A DNA stretch of 64,000 nucleotides from Chryseobacterium defluvii. GTDB lineage: Bacteria > Bacteroidota > Bacteroidia > Flavobacteriales > Weeksellaceae. Positions 53,883 through 62,857 of the stretch are shown here, in pieces. Made by a program: the position numbers and the translations under genes. The notes beneath the pieces were generated by a model that ran no database searches, was not told the DNA's origin, and saw only the letters and a list, made by a program, of their open reading frames with translations. Positions within the stretch are counted from its first letter, which is position 1; every line of letters starts with the position of its first letter. The stretch covers positions 744,001 through 808,000 of the forward strand of contig NZ_RBXB01000003.1 in NCBI RefSeq assembly GCF_003634775.1, read 5' to 3'.

Positions 53883-54624
53883 GAATTTATTTCTGTTAAT
53901 ATTATTTGTCTCATTTAATACACTTCAGGCACAACAAGAGGTTTTAGAAAGATATCCTTATGGACAAAGTCCTTATGAAGGAGGTACAGATGCGTTAATA
54001 CTTGAAATGATCCAAGTCATTAAAAAAAACGAGTTTTCTCCATGTCCTAGTACTGAGAAATATATGCTGCCTATTCTTGTTAATGCAGATGCATCCATTA
54101 ATTTTGTTAAGGATCCTGATACGGTAAGTGTTTTCAAGAATAAATGTGCTTTTGAATTCAGTAGAAAACTAATTTCATATCTTAAAAAGTGGAAACCAGC
54201 AGTTGAAAATGGTAAGCCCGTTGGTGCCATTGCAGAAATACAAATTGAGCCCTTTTATCTTTATTACTCTAAGGAGAACCCAAAGTTGAATGAATATAAA
54301 AAACCGAAATTTAAAAATGGGATGAAGGTTTTTGGAGGCCATGTAAAGAATATCATTGAAAAGAATCTTAGCACTAATGAAGATAAAAAGCTATATCTTT
54401 CTTTCGTTGTGAGTGAAAAAGGTGTAGCTGAGAATTTTCAAATTGATGGAAACTATACGGCTGCAGAAAAAGCAAATATGGCCAACGAATTGAAAAAAAT
54501 AAAAGGAGAATGGGAGCCTGCTACTTTTAATGGAATACCGATGAAATTCAAATTTTATAATGAATTTAACCAGGAATTCAGTTTTGACTATGAGAGATCT
54601 AAATATGAAAACGCGGGATGGTAA
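53875..54624 (+). CDS. Secreted protein with two TonB-C-like domains, array gene 3
   Basis: A 249-residue protein with signal peptide MIKNLFLLILFVSFNTLQAQ. The first domain runs from YEGGTDALILEMIQVIKK to YLKKWKPAVENGKPVGAIAEIQ. The second runs from FKNGMKVFGGHVKNIIEKN to KIKGEWEPATFNGIPMKFKFYNEF. The first domain has two Cys (PCPSTEKY, NKCAFEF) that could form a disulfide. The ATG at 53875 overlaps the gene 2 stop, and an upstream TTG is rejected. The gene is AT-rich relative to its surroundings. Confidence 0.8.
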   Translation: MIKNLFLLILFVSFNTLQAQQEVLERYPYGQSPYEGGTDALILEMIQVIKKNEFSPCPSTEKYMLPILVNADASINFVKDPDTVSVFKNKCAFEFSRKLISYLKKWKPAVENGKPVGAIAEIQIEPFYLYYSKENPKLNEYKKPKFKNGMKVFGGHVKNIIEKNLSTNEDKKLYLSFVVSEKGVAENFQIDGNYTAAEKANMANELKKIKGEWEPATFNGIPMKFKFYNEFNQEFSFDYERSKYENAGW

Positions 54625-55364
54625 CGAATATAAATTTTATGTGGCATAAGAATTTTCTTACGTTATTATTTTTTGTAATTATATCCTTGTGTAATGCACA
54701 AGTTTTAGATAGATATCCTATAGACTCTCAGTTTTACCAGGGAGGAAGAACTAATTTTTATAAAGAGTTTCATCAATTGCTTTTAGATAAAAAAATACCA
54801 CAGTGCAGCAATAAAAATGAATATCTTAATTTAAAACTTGTTGTATATCCGGATTCTACTATAAAACTTGTAAAACAAGATAGTGCATTAATTACAAAAG
54901 CAAAATGCACTTACGATGCTTCAAGAGAGGTGTTAAGATATATGAAAAATTGGATTCCTGCTGAAATTAACGGAGAAAAACATCCGGCTATAGTTACAGT
55001 ACAAATCTATATGGATGATCTTTATGAAAAATATACAGACTCTTATCTACCGGAGAATTATACAACACAAGCTGAATTTAAAGATGGAATTATGGGTTTT
55101 AGAAAAGAAGTTGCCAATGCTATAGATGTGAACAGATTTCAGACGAACTCGGCCGTTATATTTAGTCTCGAAGTAAACTTTGAAATAGACCAAGAAGGGA
55201 AAATGCAGAATGTTGAGTTGGCAAGGGAGACTGATAATAAAGATTTTAATAATATGATTTTACAATCAATAAGATCCATAAAAAAGAAGTGGAAACCTGC
55301 CATGTTTCATAATATCCCGATTAAATCCCATTTCAGATTACCTTTAAGTTTTAACTTTGAATAA
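54618..55364 (+). CDS. Secreted protein with two TonB-C-like domains, array gene 4
   Basis: A 248-residue paralogue of gene 3. The signal is best from Met8 (MWHKNFLTLLFFVIISLCNAQ), while the ATG at 54618 overlaps the gene 3 stop (ATGGTAA). The first domain (YQGGRTNFYKEFHQLLLDKK to YMKNWIPAEINGEKHPAIVTVQI) keeps the Cys pair (PQCSNK, KCTYDA). The second spans AEFKDGIMGFRKEVANAID to KKKWKPAMFHNIPIKSHFRL. It ends the array, and no terminator is obvious before miaB. Confidence 0.8.
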   Translation: MVTNINFMWHKNFLTLLFFVIISLCNAQVLDRYPIDSQFYQGGRTNFYKEFHQLLLDKKIPQCSNKNEYLNLKLVVYPDSTIKLVKQDSALITKAKCTYDASREVLRYMKNWIPAEINGEKHPAIVTVQIYMDDLYEKYTDSYLPENYTTQAEFKDGIMGFRKEVANAIDVNRFQTNSAVIFSLEVNFEIDQEGKMQNVELARETDNKDFNNMILQSIRSIKKKWKPAMFHNIPIKSHFRLPLSFNFE

Positions 55365-55390
55365 CACTGCCATTCTGTCACAATATTTTG

Positions 55391-55398
55391 TATCTTTG
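55391..55398 (+). promoter_or_regulatory. -7 element before miaB
   Basis: TATCTTTG matches TAnnTTTG, 58 bp before the GTG start. The leader holds a seven-codon minigene frame, ATG 55418 to TAA 55438. Confidence 0.5.
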
Positions 55399-55456
55399 CA
55401 AACTAAACTGTTTTAGAATGAGTATCATCTCTTTCTAAAATGTAAGATCTACAAAA

Positions 55457-56899
55457 GTGCAGGAAAAATATATAGACGAAACAAAACAGGGAGAAGCTTT
55501 TGCTATTGCAGAGAAGGAAGGAAATTCCAAGAAACTATTCTTGGAAAGCTATGGCTGTCAGATGAATTTCTCTGATTCCGAAATTGTTGCATCCATCCTT
55601 AATGAACAGGGATATAATACTACACTGAAAGCAGAAGAAGCCGACCTCATCCTTTTAAATACATGCTCCATCCGTGAGAAAGCCGAGCAAACGGTGAGAA
55701 TGCGTCTTTCCCAGTTCAAAAATCTTAAAAAAGAGAAACCAAACATGACGGTTGGCGTTCTCGGATGTATGGCGGAGAGATTGAAAACCAAGTTTTTAGA
55801 AGAAGAACAATTGGTGGATCTGGTTGTAGGTCCCGATGCATACAGAGACTTACCTAATCTTTTAAAAGAGACCGAGGACGGAAGAGATGCAATCAATGTT
55901 ATTCTTTCCAAAGAAGAAACATATGCAGACATCAACCCTGTACGTTTAGGCGGAAACGGAGTTACAGCTTTCGTGACTATTACCAGAGGTTGCGATAATA
56001 TGTGTACATTCTGTGTGGTACCATTTACAAGAGGTAGGGAAAGAAGCCGTGATCCGCATTCCATTATTCAAGAATGTAAAGATTTGTTCAATAACGGATA
56101 TAAGGAAATTACCTTATTAGGGCAAAACGTTGATTCTTACCTTTGGTACGGAGGCGGTCCTAAAAAAGATTTCGTAAAAGCTTCTGAGATGCAGAAAGCC
56201 ACAGCCGTAAATTTTGCTCAGTTATTAGATTTAGTAGCTAAAGCAGTTCCTGAAATGAGAATAAGATTCTCCACATCCAATCCTCAGGATATGAGCCTGG
56301 ATGTATTCAGAATGATTGCAAAGCATGATAATATCTGCAAATATGTTCACCTTCCTGTTCAGAGCGGGAGCGATCATATGCTGCAGTTGATGAACAGGCA
56401 GCATACCCGTCAGGAATACCTTGATTTGATAAGAGAAGCGAAAGCTATTGTTCCGGATATTGCCTTTTCACAGGATATGATCGTGGGCTTCTGCAATGAA
56501 ACAGAGCAAGATCATCAGGATACGTTAAGTTTAATGAAAGAAGTGGAATATGACTACGGTTATATGTTTGCCTATTCGGAAAGACCAGGAACACCGGCTC
56601 ATAAAAAACTGGAAGACAATATTCCTGCAGATGTTAAACAAAGACGTTTGGCGGAAGTAATTGCCTTGCAGGGAGAGCTTTCCAGAAAGCGTATGAAATC
56701 CTATGTAGGAAGAGTACATCAGATTCTGATCGAAGGAACATCCAAAAAGAATGAAAACCAGTGGAAAGGAAGAAATTCCCAGAATGCAGTTTGCGTATTT
56801 GATAAGCTGGAAGGGCAGAAAATTGGTGACATTGTGGACGTTTTTGTTTTCGATAATACACAAGGCACACTTTTAGGGGAAACAGTAGAACATAAATAA
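55457..56899 (+). CDS. miaB: tRNA-2-methylthio-N6-dimethylallyladenosine synthase MiaB
   Basis: A 480-residue radical SAM methylthiotransferase that converts i6A37 to ms2i6A37. The auxiliary cluster cysteines are in [27 protein letters not shown] and [11 protein letters not shown]. The radical SAM cluster is C-x3-C-x2-C in [24 protein letters not shown], and a TRAM domain forms the C-terminus. The start is GTG at 55457, and the only upstream in-frame codons back to a stop contain no ATG. Together with miaE at 34955 the window holds both late steps of this tRNA modification. Confidence 0.97.
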   Translation: MQEKYIDETKQGEAFAIAEKEGNSKKLFLESYGCQMNFSDSEIVASILNEQGYNTTLKAEEADLILLNTCSIREKAEQTVRMRLSQFKNLKKEKPNMTVGVLGCMAERLKTKFLEEEQLVDLVVGPDAYRDLPNLLKETEDGRDAINVILSKEETYADINPVRLGGNGVTAFVTITRGCDNMCTFCVVPFTRGRERSRDPHSIIQECKDLFNNGYKEITLLGQNVDSYLWYGGGPKKDFVKASEMQKATAVNFAQLLDLVAKAVPEMRIRFSTSNPQDMSLDVFRMIAKHDNICKYVHLPVQSGSDHMLQLMNRQHTRQEYLDLIREAKAIVPDIAFSQDMIVGFCNETEQDHQDTLSLMKEVEYDYGYMFAYSERPGTPAHKKLEDNIPADVKQRRLAEVIALQGELSRKRMKSYVGRVHQILIEGTSKKNENQWKGRNSQNAVCVFDKLEGQKIGDIVDVFVFDNTQGTLLGETVEHK

Positions 56900-56957
56900 C
56901 CTTTACAGGAATTATAAATTAACAAATTATCAACACCTTTTAATATTAGCTCAGACA

Positions 56958-57383
56958 ATGGAAAAATTTCAGAAATATTGCCTTAGTGTTTTATTGGTGA
57001 TAATTTGTGGAAATATTTCGGCACAGATCATCAATGGTTCAATAGGACCTAATGAATACAAAAAGCTGTGCGAAATATATACTCAGCTGTTAGACTGTCA
57101 AAATTCAGAGAATACACAAGAATCGTGTTCTGCAAAGAAGACGAAGTATTATCATACCATACACCATAAGCAAAATGTAATTGCGGTTATCGGAAAATCA
57201 GTATCCGAAAAGCAATTCGGAAAAATTTATCAGGATGCCGGTTTTTGCTTTGGAAATGAAAGGGAGGATGTCGTTCTTGAAAATTTTGAGAGCCGTAATA
57301 AAAAGAGTTCTTTAGGAACGTTATATTTTAAGACTAAAGTTTCGAAAATCAGAAACAAGGATTATTTGAATTTATTAGGTTAA
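56958..57383 (+). CDS. Secreted hypothetical protein
   Basis: A 141-residue protein with signal peptide MEKFQKYCLSVLLVIICGNISAQ. The mature part has four cysteines (KLCEIYTQLLDC, ESCSAKKTKYY, AGFCFGNE) and is otherwise charged and probably mixed helix/strand. I recognise no family. It lies 58 bp behind miaB and 94 bp before the sigma-54-type activator, all on the plus strand. Confidence 0.7.
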   Translation: MEKFQKYCLSVLLVIICGNISAQIINGSIGPNEYKKLCEIYTQLLDCQNSENTQESCSAKKTKYYHTIHHKQNVIAVIGKSVSEKQFGKIYQDAGFCFGNEREDVVLENFESRNKKSSLGTLYFKTKVSKIRNKDYLNLLG

Positions 57384-57477
57384 TAATTAAAAAAATCATT
57401 CAAATTTTTAAAATTAACCGGAATTCTACGTCAGCAATAAAGTAGAATTTAATTAAATAATAATCTATCATTTACTT

Positions 57478-58758
57478 ATGAGCAACGAGTTACAAAATAT
57501 AAAAAACCGTTTCGGAATTATCGGAAATTTTCCAGCTTTAAACCGTGCCCTGGAAAAAGCAATCCAGGTGGCACCAACAGATATTTCCGTGTTGGTTATC
57601 GGAGAAAGTGGTGTAGGGAAAGAGTTTATCCCGAAAATTATCCATGCAGAGTCTAAAAGAAAGCATCAGCCTTATATTGTAGTCAACTGTGGCGCTATTC
57701 CGGAAGGAACCATTGATTCCGAATTATTCGGACATGAGAAAGGCGCCTTTACCGGAGCTACAGCCACAAGAAAAGGATATTTTGAAGTAGCAGACGGAGG
57801 AACGATCTTCCTTGATGAAGTGGGAGAATTACCTTTGCAGACACAGGTCCGCCTGTTAAGAGTATTAGAAAGCGGAGAATTTATGAAGGTGGGTTCTTCG
57901 CAGGTACAGAAAACCAATGTGAGAATTGTTGCGGCCACCAACGTAAACATGATGAAGGCCATCCATGACGGAAGATTCCGTGAAGACTTATTCTATCGTC
58001 TGAATACAGTTCAGATTGATATGCCGCCTTTAAGGGAAAGAAAGGGAGACATTCATTTGCTGTTCAGGAAATTCGCTATTGATTTTGCAGAGAAATACAG
58101 AATGCCGGAACTGGAGCTTGATCCGAGTGCCGTTCATTATATAGAAAATTATACCTTTCCGGGGAATGTCCGTCAGTTGAGAAACCTGGTGGAACAAATG
58201 ACCGTAGTGGAAAGGAATAGAAATATTACCGTAGAAAAACTGGCGGAATATATCCCGATGGAAACCCATCTTCCAATGGTGGTCAATAACCCGAATACTC
58301 CAAAACAAAACGATTTTGCAAGCGAAAGAGAGATTATGTATAAAATCCTCTTTGATATGCGAAGCGATATTAATGATTTAAAATCCTTAACTTCGGAACT
58401 GATAAAGAATAGAGGAGCAGCAGATTTAAGTCATCAGGAGAAAAATCTGATCAACAGAATTTATACTCCGGAATCCCAACAGACTGTCAATTCGAATTCA
58501 TTATTGTATTTTGAAAATAACAATCCGGTTCAGACCCCAACTATTATCTCGAACTCCGAAGATCATTATGAAGATGTGGAAGATATTGAAGTGGAAGAAA
58601 ACCAGCCGGAATCCTTATCCTTGCAAAACAATGAAAAAGATTTGATTATCAAAGCTTTGGAGAAGCATAAAGGACGCAGGAACAAAGCGGCGGATGAATT
58701 GGGCATATCACAAAGAACATTATATAGAAAAATAAAACAATATAACCTCGAAGAGTAA
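57478..58758 (+). CDS. Sigma-54-dependent transcriptional activator lacking a receiver domain
   Basis: A 426-residue AAA+ enhancer-binding protein. Walker A is GESGVGKE (42-49), the sigma-54 contact loop GAFTGA is intact at 89-94, and Walker B is GGTIFLDEVGELPL. The sensor RFREDLFYRLNTVQIDMPPLRERKGDI follows, and a Fis-type helix-turn-helix ends the protein (GRRNKAADELGISQRTLYRKIKQYNLEE). The AAA domain starts within the first 20 residues, so there is no N-terminal receiver or sensor, and activity must be set by other means. A 100-residue low-complexity linker precedes the DNA-binding end. It is followed by envelope genes (membrane protein, lptE), which it may control. Confidence 0.93.
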   Translation: MSNELQNIKNRFGIIGNFPALNRALEKAIQVAPTDISVLVIGESGVGKEFIPKIIHAESKRKHQPYIVVNCGAIPEGTIDSELFGHEKGAFTGATATRKGYFEVADGGTIFLDEVGELPLQTQVRLLRVLESGEFMKVGSSQVQKTNVRIVAATNVNMMKAIHDGRFREDLFYRLNTVQIDMPPLRERKGDIHLLFRKFAIDFAEKYRMPELELDPSAVHYIENYTFPGNVRQLRNLVEQMTVVERNRNITVEKLAEYIPMETHLPMVVNNPNTPKQNDFASEREIMYKILFDMRSDINDLKSLTSELIKNRGAADLSHQEKNLINRIYTPESQQTVNSNSLLYFENNNPVQTPTIISNSEDHYEDVEDIEVEENQPESLSLQNNEKDLIIKALEKHKGRRNKAADELGISQRTLYRKIKQYNLEE

Positions 58759-58767
58759 ACGTAAACA

Positions 58768-59457
58768 ATGAAAGCTACAGCAAGACCAATTGATTTTAAA
58801 TTCAATGATTACCTGAACAAAGGATATGAACTTTTGAAAAAAGACTTTGGGAATTTTTTCCTGGCCTTTATTTTTTGTATGGTTTTATCCATTATTCCAT
58901 TTTGCGGACTTATGGCTGCAGGAAACTTCTATAAGTATTGCAGAAAAGTAAATAATGGCATACCGGCAAATCCTTCGGAGATTTTCAACTTCGATGATTT
59001 TTCATCCTATATTATCTATCAGCTAATTATTATTGGAATTGTGTTTGCCATTTATATTCCTATGTTTTTTGTGCTTCCTTTCATGGGACATAATGAAGAG
59101 CCATCACCTGTTTTCGGTCTGTTTTTCATGTTTTACGTTTTTTTAATCATGATTGTTATTATCTTTTTAGCATTGAAAGCGTTTTATATTCCGGCACTGA
59201 TCTCTCTGGGAGGAGTAAAAGACATCAAAACAGCATGGAATATGTCTAAAATAATGACCAAAAACAACCTGTTATCCATCTTTTTATTTAGTATTGTGAT
59301 AAGCTTTCTTTCTCAACTGGGAATATTGCTTTGCGGAATTGGGATACTTATAACAATGCCATATTTATACACCACTCATTATTTTGCCTTTGAAGATGCT
59401 ATTCAGCAGATTGAATATGATGAGATTAAAGAAATAGGACATAAAAATGAATATTAA
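58768..59457 (+). CDS. Multispan membrane protein, related to the 20-21 kb pair
   Basis: A 229-residue integral membrane protein with about five or six hydrophobic segments. The layout is a polar N-terminal start (FKFNDYLNKGYELLKKDFGNFFLAF), FNFDDFSSYIIYQLIIIGIVFAIYI, LGGVKDIKTAWNMSKIMTKNN and a final GILLCGIGILITMPYLYTTHYFAFED. It resembles the proteins at 19958 and 20753 (DUF975-like). It lies 9 bp after the activator gene and overlaps lptE by 11 bp, so it is in the same operon. Function unknown. Confidence 0.8.
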   Translation: MKATARPIDFKFNDYLNKGYELLKKDFGNFFLAFIFCMVLSIIPFCGLMAAGNFYKYCRKVNNGIPANPSEIFNFDDFSSYIIYQLIIIGIVFAIYIPMFFVLPFMGHNEEPSPVFGLFFMFYVFLIMIVIIFLALKAFYIPALISLGGVKDIKTAWNMSKIMTKNNLLSIFLFSIVISFLSQLGILLCGIGILITMPYLYTTHYFAFEDAIQQIEYDEIKEIGHKNEY

Positions 59458-59998
59458 AAACAAGATTATTCTTATAAAACAGCCTTTAGTGGTTGGGATT
59501 TTGCTTCTTTGTCTGGGAGTTTTACATTCCTGCTATAGCTTCACCGGATCATCCCTGACCGATGAAAAAACAGTGCAGATCAATGAATTTCCTAATAATG
59601 CAGCATATGTAAACCCAACATTATCACAGCAGTTTTCAACGGATATTCAAAACAGGTTCCTGCAAAGAACCACACTGAAAGGAACCAAAGAAAACCCGGA
59701 TATTCTGATCGAAGGAGAGATTACGGATTATTCCATATCACCTACGACTATCAGTTCCAATACCCAAACTACCAATACGGGGGGAATCATCCAGGATTCA
59801 CAGAATAAACTTACGATTACGGTAAAAGTTCATTATGAAAATAAGCTTCACCCTGATTCAAGTTTTGACAGAACTTATTCTGATGAGGCGGTTTTTAACA
59901 GCAATTTGTCGCAAAGTGATATTGAAGCCTCTCAGGTGAAGATAGTAACAGATAGAATCATTAATAAAATATTTAACGATATTGTAGCGAATTGGTAA
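59447..59998 (+). CDS. LptE-family lipoprotein
   Basis: A 183-residue lipoprotein (lipobox VLHSC, Cys29) of the LptE family, the plug partner of LptD in outer-membrane LPS insertion. Family features are YSFTGSSLTDEKTVQINEFPN, LSQQFSTDIQNRFLQRTTLKGTKENPDILIEGEI and a C-terminal IVTDRIINKIFNDIVANW. The signal is unusually long before the lipobox. It overlaps the membrane-protein gene upstream by 11 bp, and the acidic repeat gene starts 1 bp after its stop. Confidence 0.85.
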   Translation: MNIKNKIILIKQPLVVGILLLCLGVLHSCYSFTGSSLTDEKTVQINEFPNNAAYVNPTLSQQFSTDIQNRFLQRTTLKGTKENPDILIEGEITDYSISPTTISSNTQTTNTGGIIQDSQNKLTITVKVHYENKLHPDSSFDRTYSDEAVFNSNLSQSDIEASQVKIVTDRIINKIFNDIVANW

Positions 59999-59999
59999 C

Positions 60000-62018
60000 A
60001 TGAATCCAAGAGTTTTAGAATTATTAAAAAACCCGAAAAATATTCAGTCAGAAGACCTCGGACTTCTGAAAGAGGAAATCAGTTCTTTTCCCTACATCCA
60101 AAATATCAGGGCGCTGCATTTATATGGAGTCCATCTTTATGACAAAGAAAACTATCAAAAAGAACTTTCTGTTACAGCAGCCTATACAACGGATAAAAAA
60201 ATTCTGTATCAATTAATTAATGGTAAGGTTCAGCAATCGAAGCCTGAGATCATTGAAAAAAGTAAAGAAGAGACCCTTGTGTCTCCTCAGGAAACGGAGG
60301 TTCTTCATCCTGCAGAGCCAATTATTGAAGATAAAATGCCTTCTGGGAAAAGTCAGTTTGAAGAGGCAGCTTGTTTATTGGGCAAACCACAGCCGGAAGT
60401 TAAGCATATCTATGTGAATGGGGAAAGAAACAGGATTTTATTCGAAGGAGAAGAAAATTTCCTTGAAGATAAAAACCTGGATACGATCGATCTGGAATCA
60501 ACATTAGAATCCGGGGTTATCGTTACCCATAAGCAGGAGAAGAAAGAGGATATCAATGAGCAGGAACCTGTGGAGCCTTCAAATGAAGGTACTTCCGATG
60601 AACAAACAGGAGAAATAGATACATTCACCCCTGAGATTATTATTGAAGAAGAAACAATTTCCTCAGAAGAAGAAAAACGGGAAATCAGTGATGAAGCAGA
60701 ATTAAGTTTCCATGAAACAGAATCTTTCCTGCCTGAAGTTACTATTCAGGTGAATACAGAAGAGATAAAGGATAAGCAGGAAGACGTGAATAAACCGGAA
60801 GGAGTTGCTGAATTTACTCCTGAAAAGATCATCAATGAAGAAGAAATTACTTCAGAACAAGAAAAAAGCTCAGTTCGTGATGAGGAAGAATTAAGTTTCC
60901 ACGGATTACAGCCATTCCTGCCCGAAGTTACCATACAGCCTGCTCCTTCAGCAGAAACAATAAAACAAAATGCTCCTCAGTCAGGGATTAATAAATATGA
61001 AGAGGAAATGAGACGTTTGATTGAGGAAGTAGAGAAAAAAATGAAGGCTAAAAAAGAAGCCTCTCCTGAAAAAGAAGAAGCGGAGCCTGAAATTCAAAGT
61101 CATGATATTAATTTTGCAGAAACCCAAAGTTTTGAGATTGTTTCAGAACAGAAGGAGGAGATAAAAGCGGAAGAAAAAAAATCTGAACAAGTGCAACAGG
61201 AAGTAAAGCCGGAAATTCCTCAGAATACGGTTCCTGTGATTAAAGCTGAAAAGTATGAAGCTGAGGTTGAAACAAAAGTAGAAACGAAAGCATCATGGAA
61301 GCCCATGAGTTTTGAATCTCATGTTCCGGATTCATTGATCAATACACCTCAACCTGTTCCAATGGCTGAACCGGAAGTTGAAAAAGCTGTTGAATCTCCA
61401 AAACAGGAAAAAGTTCTTCCTTCCATAGAAGATCTGCCGGAATTGGTAGAAGACCACTCAGAGAAGTTTGATACGGTCACAGAAGAGCTTAAAGAAGATA
61501 AAGAGGCCCCGAAAACTGAAAATGAAGAGAAGAAACAGGAAGAGGCTCCGGTCATGAATGTTTCATTCTTTAGTTCAAACTGGTCCATGAATGAGCCTCA
61601 AAGAAAACAGAAAGAGGAAATTACAGAAGAATCTCAAAAAGAATCTAAAGTTTCTGATGTAGATGAAAGCAATGTTCCCGGATTTATCAATACATGGCAA
61701 AATTGGTTGAAAATTGACAGGACACAGGAAGAAATCCAAAAGCCGAAAGTTGAAGATAAAATCAAAGTCATTGATTCCTTCATTGAGAACAATCCGAAAA
61801 TCACCCAACTCAAAGAAGAAAGCAATTTTGTTATAAAAGAAAAAGGGGATGATATTTCCCACTTAATGACGGAAACACTGGCCAAGCTGTATTTTGAACA
61901 AAAACTGTATACCAAAGCGATTAATGCATTTCAGATACTCGCAAACAAGCACCCTGAAAAGAAAGAGTATTTCGAATCAAAAATTCAGGAAATAAAAGAT
62001 ATACGTGGGAAAAATTAA
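60000..62018 (+). CDS. Long acidic repeat protein with TPR-like C-terminus
   Basis: A 672-residue protein without signal peptide or membrane segment. Residues 1-75 are a compact domain (MNPRVLELLKNPKNIQSEDLGLLKEEISSFPYIQNIRALHLYG). About 500 residues of Glu/Lys/Pro/Ser-rich, probably disordered sequence follow, and a C-terminal TPR-like helix pair ends it (ETLAKLYFEQKLYTKAINAFQILANKHPEKKEYF). Inside the acidic part a unit of about 63 residues is duplicated, starting near residues 209 and 272 (FTPEIIIEEETISSEEEK / FTPEKIINEEEITSEQEK, each ending FLPEVTIQ). It is translated right behind lptE. Similar genes occur next to lptE in other Flavobacteriia. Function unknown. Confidence 0.85.
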   Translation: MNPRVLELLKNPKNIQSEDLGLLKEEISSFPYIQNIRALHLYGVHLYDKENYQKELSVTAAYTTDKKILYQLINGKVQQSKPEIIEKSKEETLVSPQETEVLHPAEPIIEDKMPSGKSQFEEAACLLGKPQPEVKHIYVNGERNRILFEGEENFLEDKNLDTIDLESTLESGVIVTHKQEKKEDINEQEPVEPSNEGTSDEQTGEIDTFTPEIIIEEETISSEEEKREISDEAELSFHETESFLPEVTIQVNTEEIKDKQEDVNKPEGVAEFTPEKIINEEEITSEQEKSSVRDEEELSFHGLQPFLPEVTIQPAPSAETIKQNAPQSGINKYEEEMRRLIEEVEKKMKAKKEASPEKEEAEPEIQSHDINFAETQSFEIVSEQKEEIKAEEKKSEQVQQEVKPEIPQNTVPVIKAEKYEAEVETKVETKASWKPMSFESHVPDSLINTPQPVPMAEPEVEKAVESPKQEKVLPSIEDLPELVEDHSEKFDTVTEELKEDKEAPKTENEEKKQEEAPVMNVSFFSSNWSMNEPQRKQKEEITEESQKESKVSDVDESNVPGFINTWQNWLKIDRTQEEIQKPKVEDKIKVIDSFIENNPKITQLKEESNFVIKEKGDDISHLMTETLAKLYFEQKLYTKAINAFQILANKHPEKKEYFESKIQEIKDIRGKN

Positions 62019-62042
62019 TTGTCATTCACTGCGTCTAAAATA

Positions 62043-62071
62043 AAATCCCGGCCATGAATGGCCGGGATTTT
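62043..62071. terminator. Bidirectional terminator
   Basis: The arms aaatcccggcca and tggccgggattt surround a TGAA loop between converging genes, with T6 on the plus strand and A/T-rich flank on the other. Confidence 0.88.
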
Positions 62072-62680
62072 TTATGTATGATCAATAACATCTTTGCTAC
62101 TCCGCAGTTTTCGCCACGCTTTTCGTCCGACGAAAATAACTACTATTACCAAAACAACTGCAAAGATCGCTGCTATTACCGGAGCGGCCATTGCCAGAAC
62201 AGACATAATTCCTGCTCCTGCAGTTTCTGTAGTAGCTACTACGGAATTTCCGAGTCCGCCAGTAGTGGCTGTAGAAGCGGCCCTTGTTCCTGCAAACCCC
62301 GAGCTGATCGCTGCAGCAGTTCCTCCACCCGCAATCAAAGCTAGAGCCCATTGAGGAAAAGTACCCAGATCGGCAAACTGACTTGCAAATAAAACAGAAC
62401 CGGCAACGGTAGCCAGCGGAACAGAAAGGGTATCAAGCAAATGGTCGATATAAGGAATGTAATAGGCTAAAACCTCAACGATAGTTGCGATTCCTGTAGT
62501 AATAAGCGTAGGAAGCCCGGAAAGCCATTGAAAATGCTCATTCATCGGGATCCAGCCCATATAGGAAGCTAAACTTACGGCAAACATAGGGAGGAATACC
62601 CTGAAACCGGAGGCGGCAGCCAGACCGATTCCAATAAAAGCACTGATTACGTAAGGCACATAGGGAACATTATCTAACAT
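62072..62680 (-). CDS. DUF4126 membrane protein
   Basis: A 202-residue integral membrane protein. The DUF4126 signature is ISAFIGIGLAAASGFRVFLPMFAVSLASYMGWIPMN, followed by VEVLAYYIPYIDHLLDTL, ALIAGGGTAAAISSGFAGTRAASTATTGGLGN and a final helix with a basic end (FVGRKAWRKLRSSKD). The ATG at 62680 (MLDNVPYVPY) is preferred over an in-frame TTG at 62752. Function unknown; members are widespread and usually stand alone. Confidence 0.88.
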   Translation of the reverse strand: MLDNVPYVPYVISAFIGIGLAAASGFRVFLPMFAVSLASYMGWIPMNEHFQWLSGLPTLITTGIATIVEVLAYYIPYIDHLLDTLSVPLATVAGSVLFASQFADLGTFPQWALALIAGGGTAAAISSGFAGTRAASTATTGGLGNSVVATTETAGAGIMSVLAMAAPVIAAIFAVVLVIVVIFVGRKAWRKLRSSKDVIDHT

Positions 62681-62810
62681 TTTAATTTCAGTATTTGTTT
62701 TCCCTAAAGTTACAAAAAGTATGCAAGATTTATAATATTTGTTAAAATCCAATCAATAATCATCCATAGACTTCACAAATTTGTACATATAATTACACCT
62801 ATTTAATCAA

Positions 62811-62857
62811 AAAAATCTGCGAACCTGCTCAATCAGCGAGAGAAAAAATATTAAATT
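62811..62857 (+). repeat. Interspersed intergenic repeat, copy 2
   Basis: Contains ctgcgaacctgctcaatcag followed by cgagagaaaaaatatt, similar to the complement of 15203-15249. It lies just past the rnpA stop. Confidence 0.45.

Noticed and set aside
52982..55364. Array as a genuine energy-transducing TonB cluster
   Set aside because: No membrane anchor, proline-rich linker, ExbB/ExbD or receptor is present next to it.
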